Shown: positions 5,418 through 5,546 of the stretch, one piece after another
Layout: each line of letters starts with the position of its first letter
How positions within the stretch are numbered: position 1 is the first letter of the stretch
Assembly (NCBI GenBank): GCA_937884685.1
Contig: CAKZYM010000903.1
Location: 1 to 5,546, forward strand
Length of the DNA: 5,546 nt
Direction of reading: 5' to 3'
Source of the DNA: an uncultured Calothrix sp.
Lineage (GTDB): Bacteria; Cyanobacteriota; Cyanobacteriia; Cyanobacteriales; Nostocaceae
Notes under the pieces: generated by a model
Told to the model about the DNA's origin: nothing
The model's input: only the letters and a program-made list of their open reading frames with translations
Database searches by the model: none
Program-made: the position numbers and the translations under genes

Positions 5418-5424
5418 AGAGTGG

Positions 5425-5546
5425 ATGAACAACGGCAAAGTCAGAATTTACGAATTATCAAAGGAATTGAATTTGGAAAATAAAGAGCTATTAGCAATTT
5501 GCGACCAGCTCAATATCGCGGTCAAAAGTCATAGCAGTACGATTAC
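5425..5546 (+). CDS. infB: Translation initiation factor IF-2, N-terminal fragment (cut by window edge)
   Basis: IF-2 is the GTPase that brings formylmethionyl-tRNA to the 30S subunit and promotes subunit joining. Only the first 40 codons are present. They encode the N-terminal IF2_N-type domain with the motifs MNNGKVRIYELSKEL, NKELLAICDQLNI and VKSHSSTI, which are very characteristic of cyanobacterial IF-2. The GTPase domain lies beyond the right edge. The ATG is preceded by AGGGGA at good spacing. The position after ylxR is the standard one for infB. The long leader suggests that infB may be controlled separately from nusA-ylxR. Confidence 0.95.
   Translation, partial: MNNGKVRIYELSKELNLENKELLAICDQLNIAVKSHSSTI

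Larger units (their letters stand above)
4961..5424 (+). promoter_or_regulatory. Long structured infB leader / intergenic region
   Basis: There are 464 bases between ylxR and infB with no convincing gene. The small ribosomal L7Ae-type gene (ylxQ) found at this place in Firmicutes is absent, and I could not see a decayed copy. The region holds a 14-bp imperfect stem (5066-5079 with 5124-5137) and a GGATGG/CCATCC hairpin (5361-5366, 5388-5393). It also has a TGGCAACC direct repeat (5336-5343 and 5382-5389) and an AGGAGG (5311-5316) with no start codon at a suitable distance. No strong intrinsic terminator is seen. Confidence 0.5.

Noticed and set aside
5244..5438. 64-codon minus-strand open frame in the infB leader
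   Set aside because: It overlaps the infB start and ribosome binding site, and has no domain or start signal.
5226..5483. 85-codon plus-strand open frame before infB
   Set aside because: It overlaps infB by 59 bases in another frame, lacks a ribosome binding site and shows no recognisable domain.

Overview
The window comes from a low-GC bacterial chromosome, almost certainly a filamentous (Nostocales-like) cyanobacterium. Evidence is the gene order rimP - nusA - ylxR - infB, a NusA without C-terminal acidic-repeat domains and with a cyanobacterial-type N-terminus, the very recognisable IF-2 N-terminus at the right edge, and AT-rich intergenic DNA. Genus-level placement is not possible from this sequence alone.

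Layout: (1) Positions 1-110 are about 63% G+C (69 of 110 bases) and do not look like the rest. On the minus strand they read as a Gly/Asn/Thr-rich repeat fragment like those of filamentous haemagglutinins or autotransporters, joined through a low-complexity tract (113-151) to a cyanobacterial gene. (2) Positions 103-627 (minus) encode a secreted peptidoglycan-binding-domain protein whose C-terminal end is in doubt because of that junction. (3) Positions 628-989 are a very AT-rich divergent intergenic region. (4) Positions 990-2450 (plus) encode an unrecognised membrane protein whose transmembrane part resembles a voltage-sensor domain (S1-S4) with no visible pore. (5) Positions 2451-5546 hold the transcription/translation factor cluster: rimP, nusA, ylxR and the first 122 bases of infB.

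The cluster genes act together in gene expression. RimP matures the 30S subunit, NusA controls pausing, termination and antitermination, YlxR is a small RNA-binding protein linked to RNase P in Bacillus, and IF-2 delivers initiator tRNA. The untranslated DNA is unusually rich in possible RNA control. A clear intrinsic terminator lies just before rimP (2562-2585). A second terminator-like hairpin lies between rimP and nusA (3090-3121), with an alternative pairing that excludes it. A 464-base gap before infB holds a 14-bp imperfect stem (5066-5079 with 5124-5137) that competes with a local hairpin.

No phage, insertion sequence, CRISPR or defence system is visible, and no tRNA or rRNA gene was recognised. 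The points most worth checking are the pore-less voltage-sensor-like protein, the paired attenuators around a termination-factor gene, the structured infB leader, and the apparently chimeric left edge.
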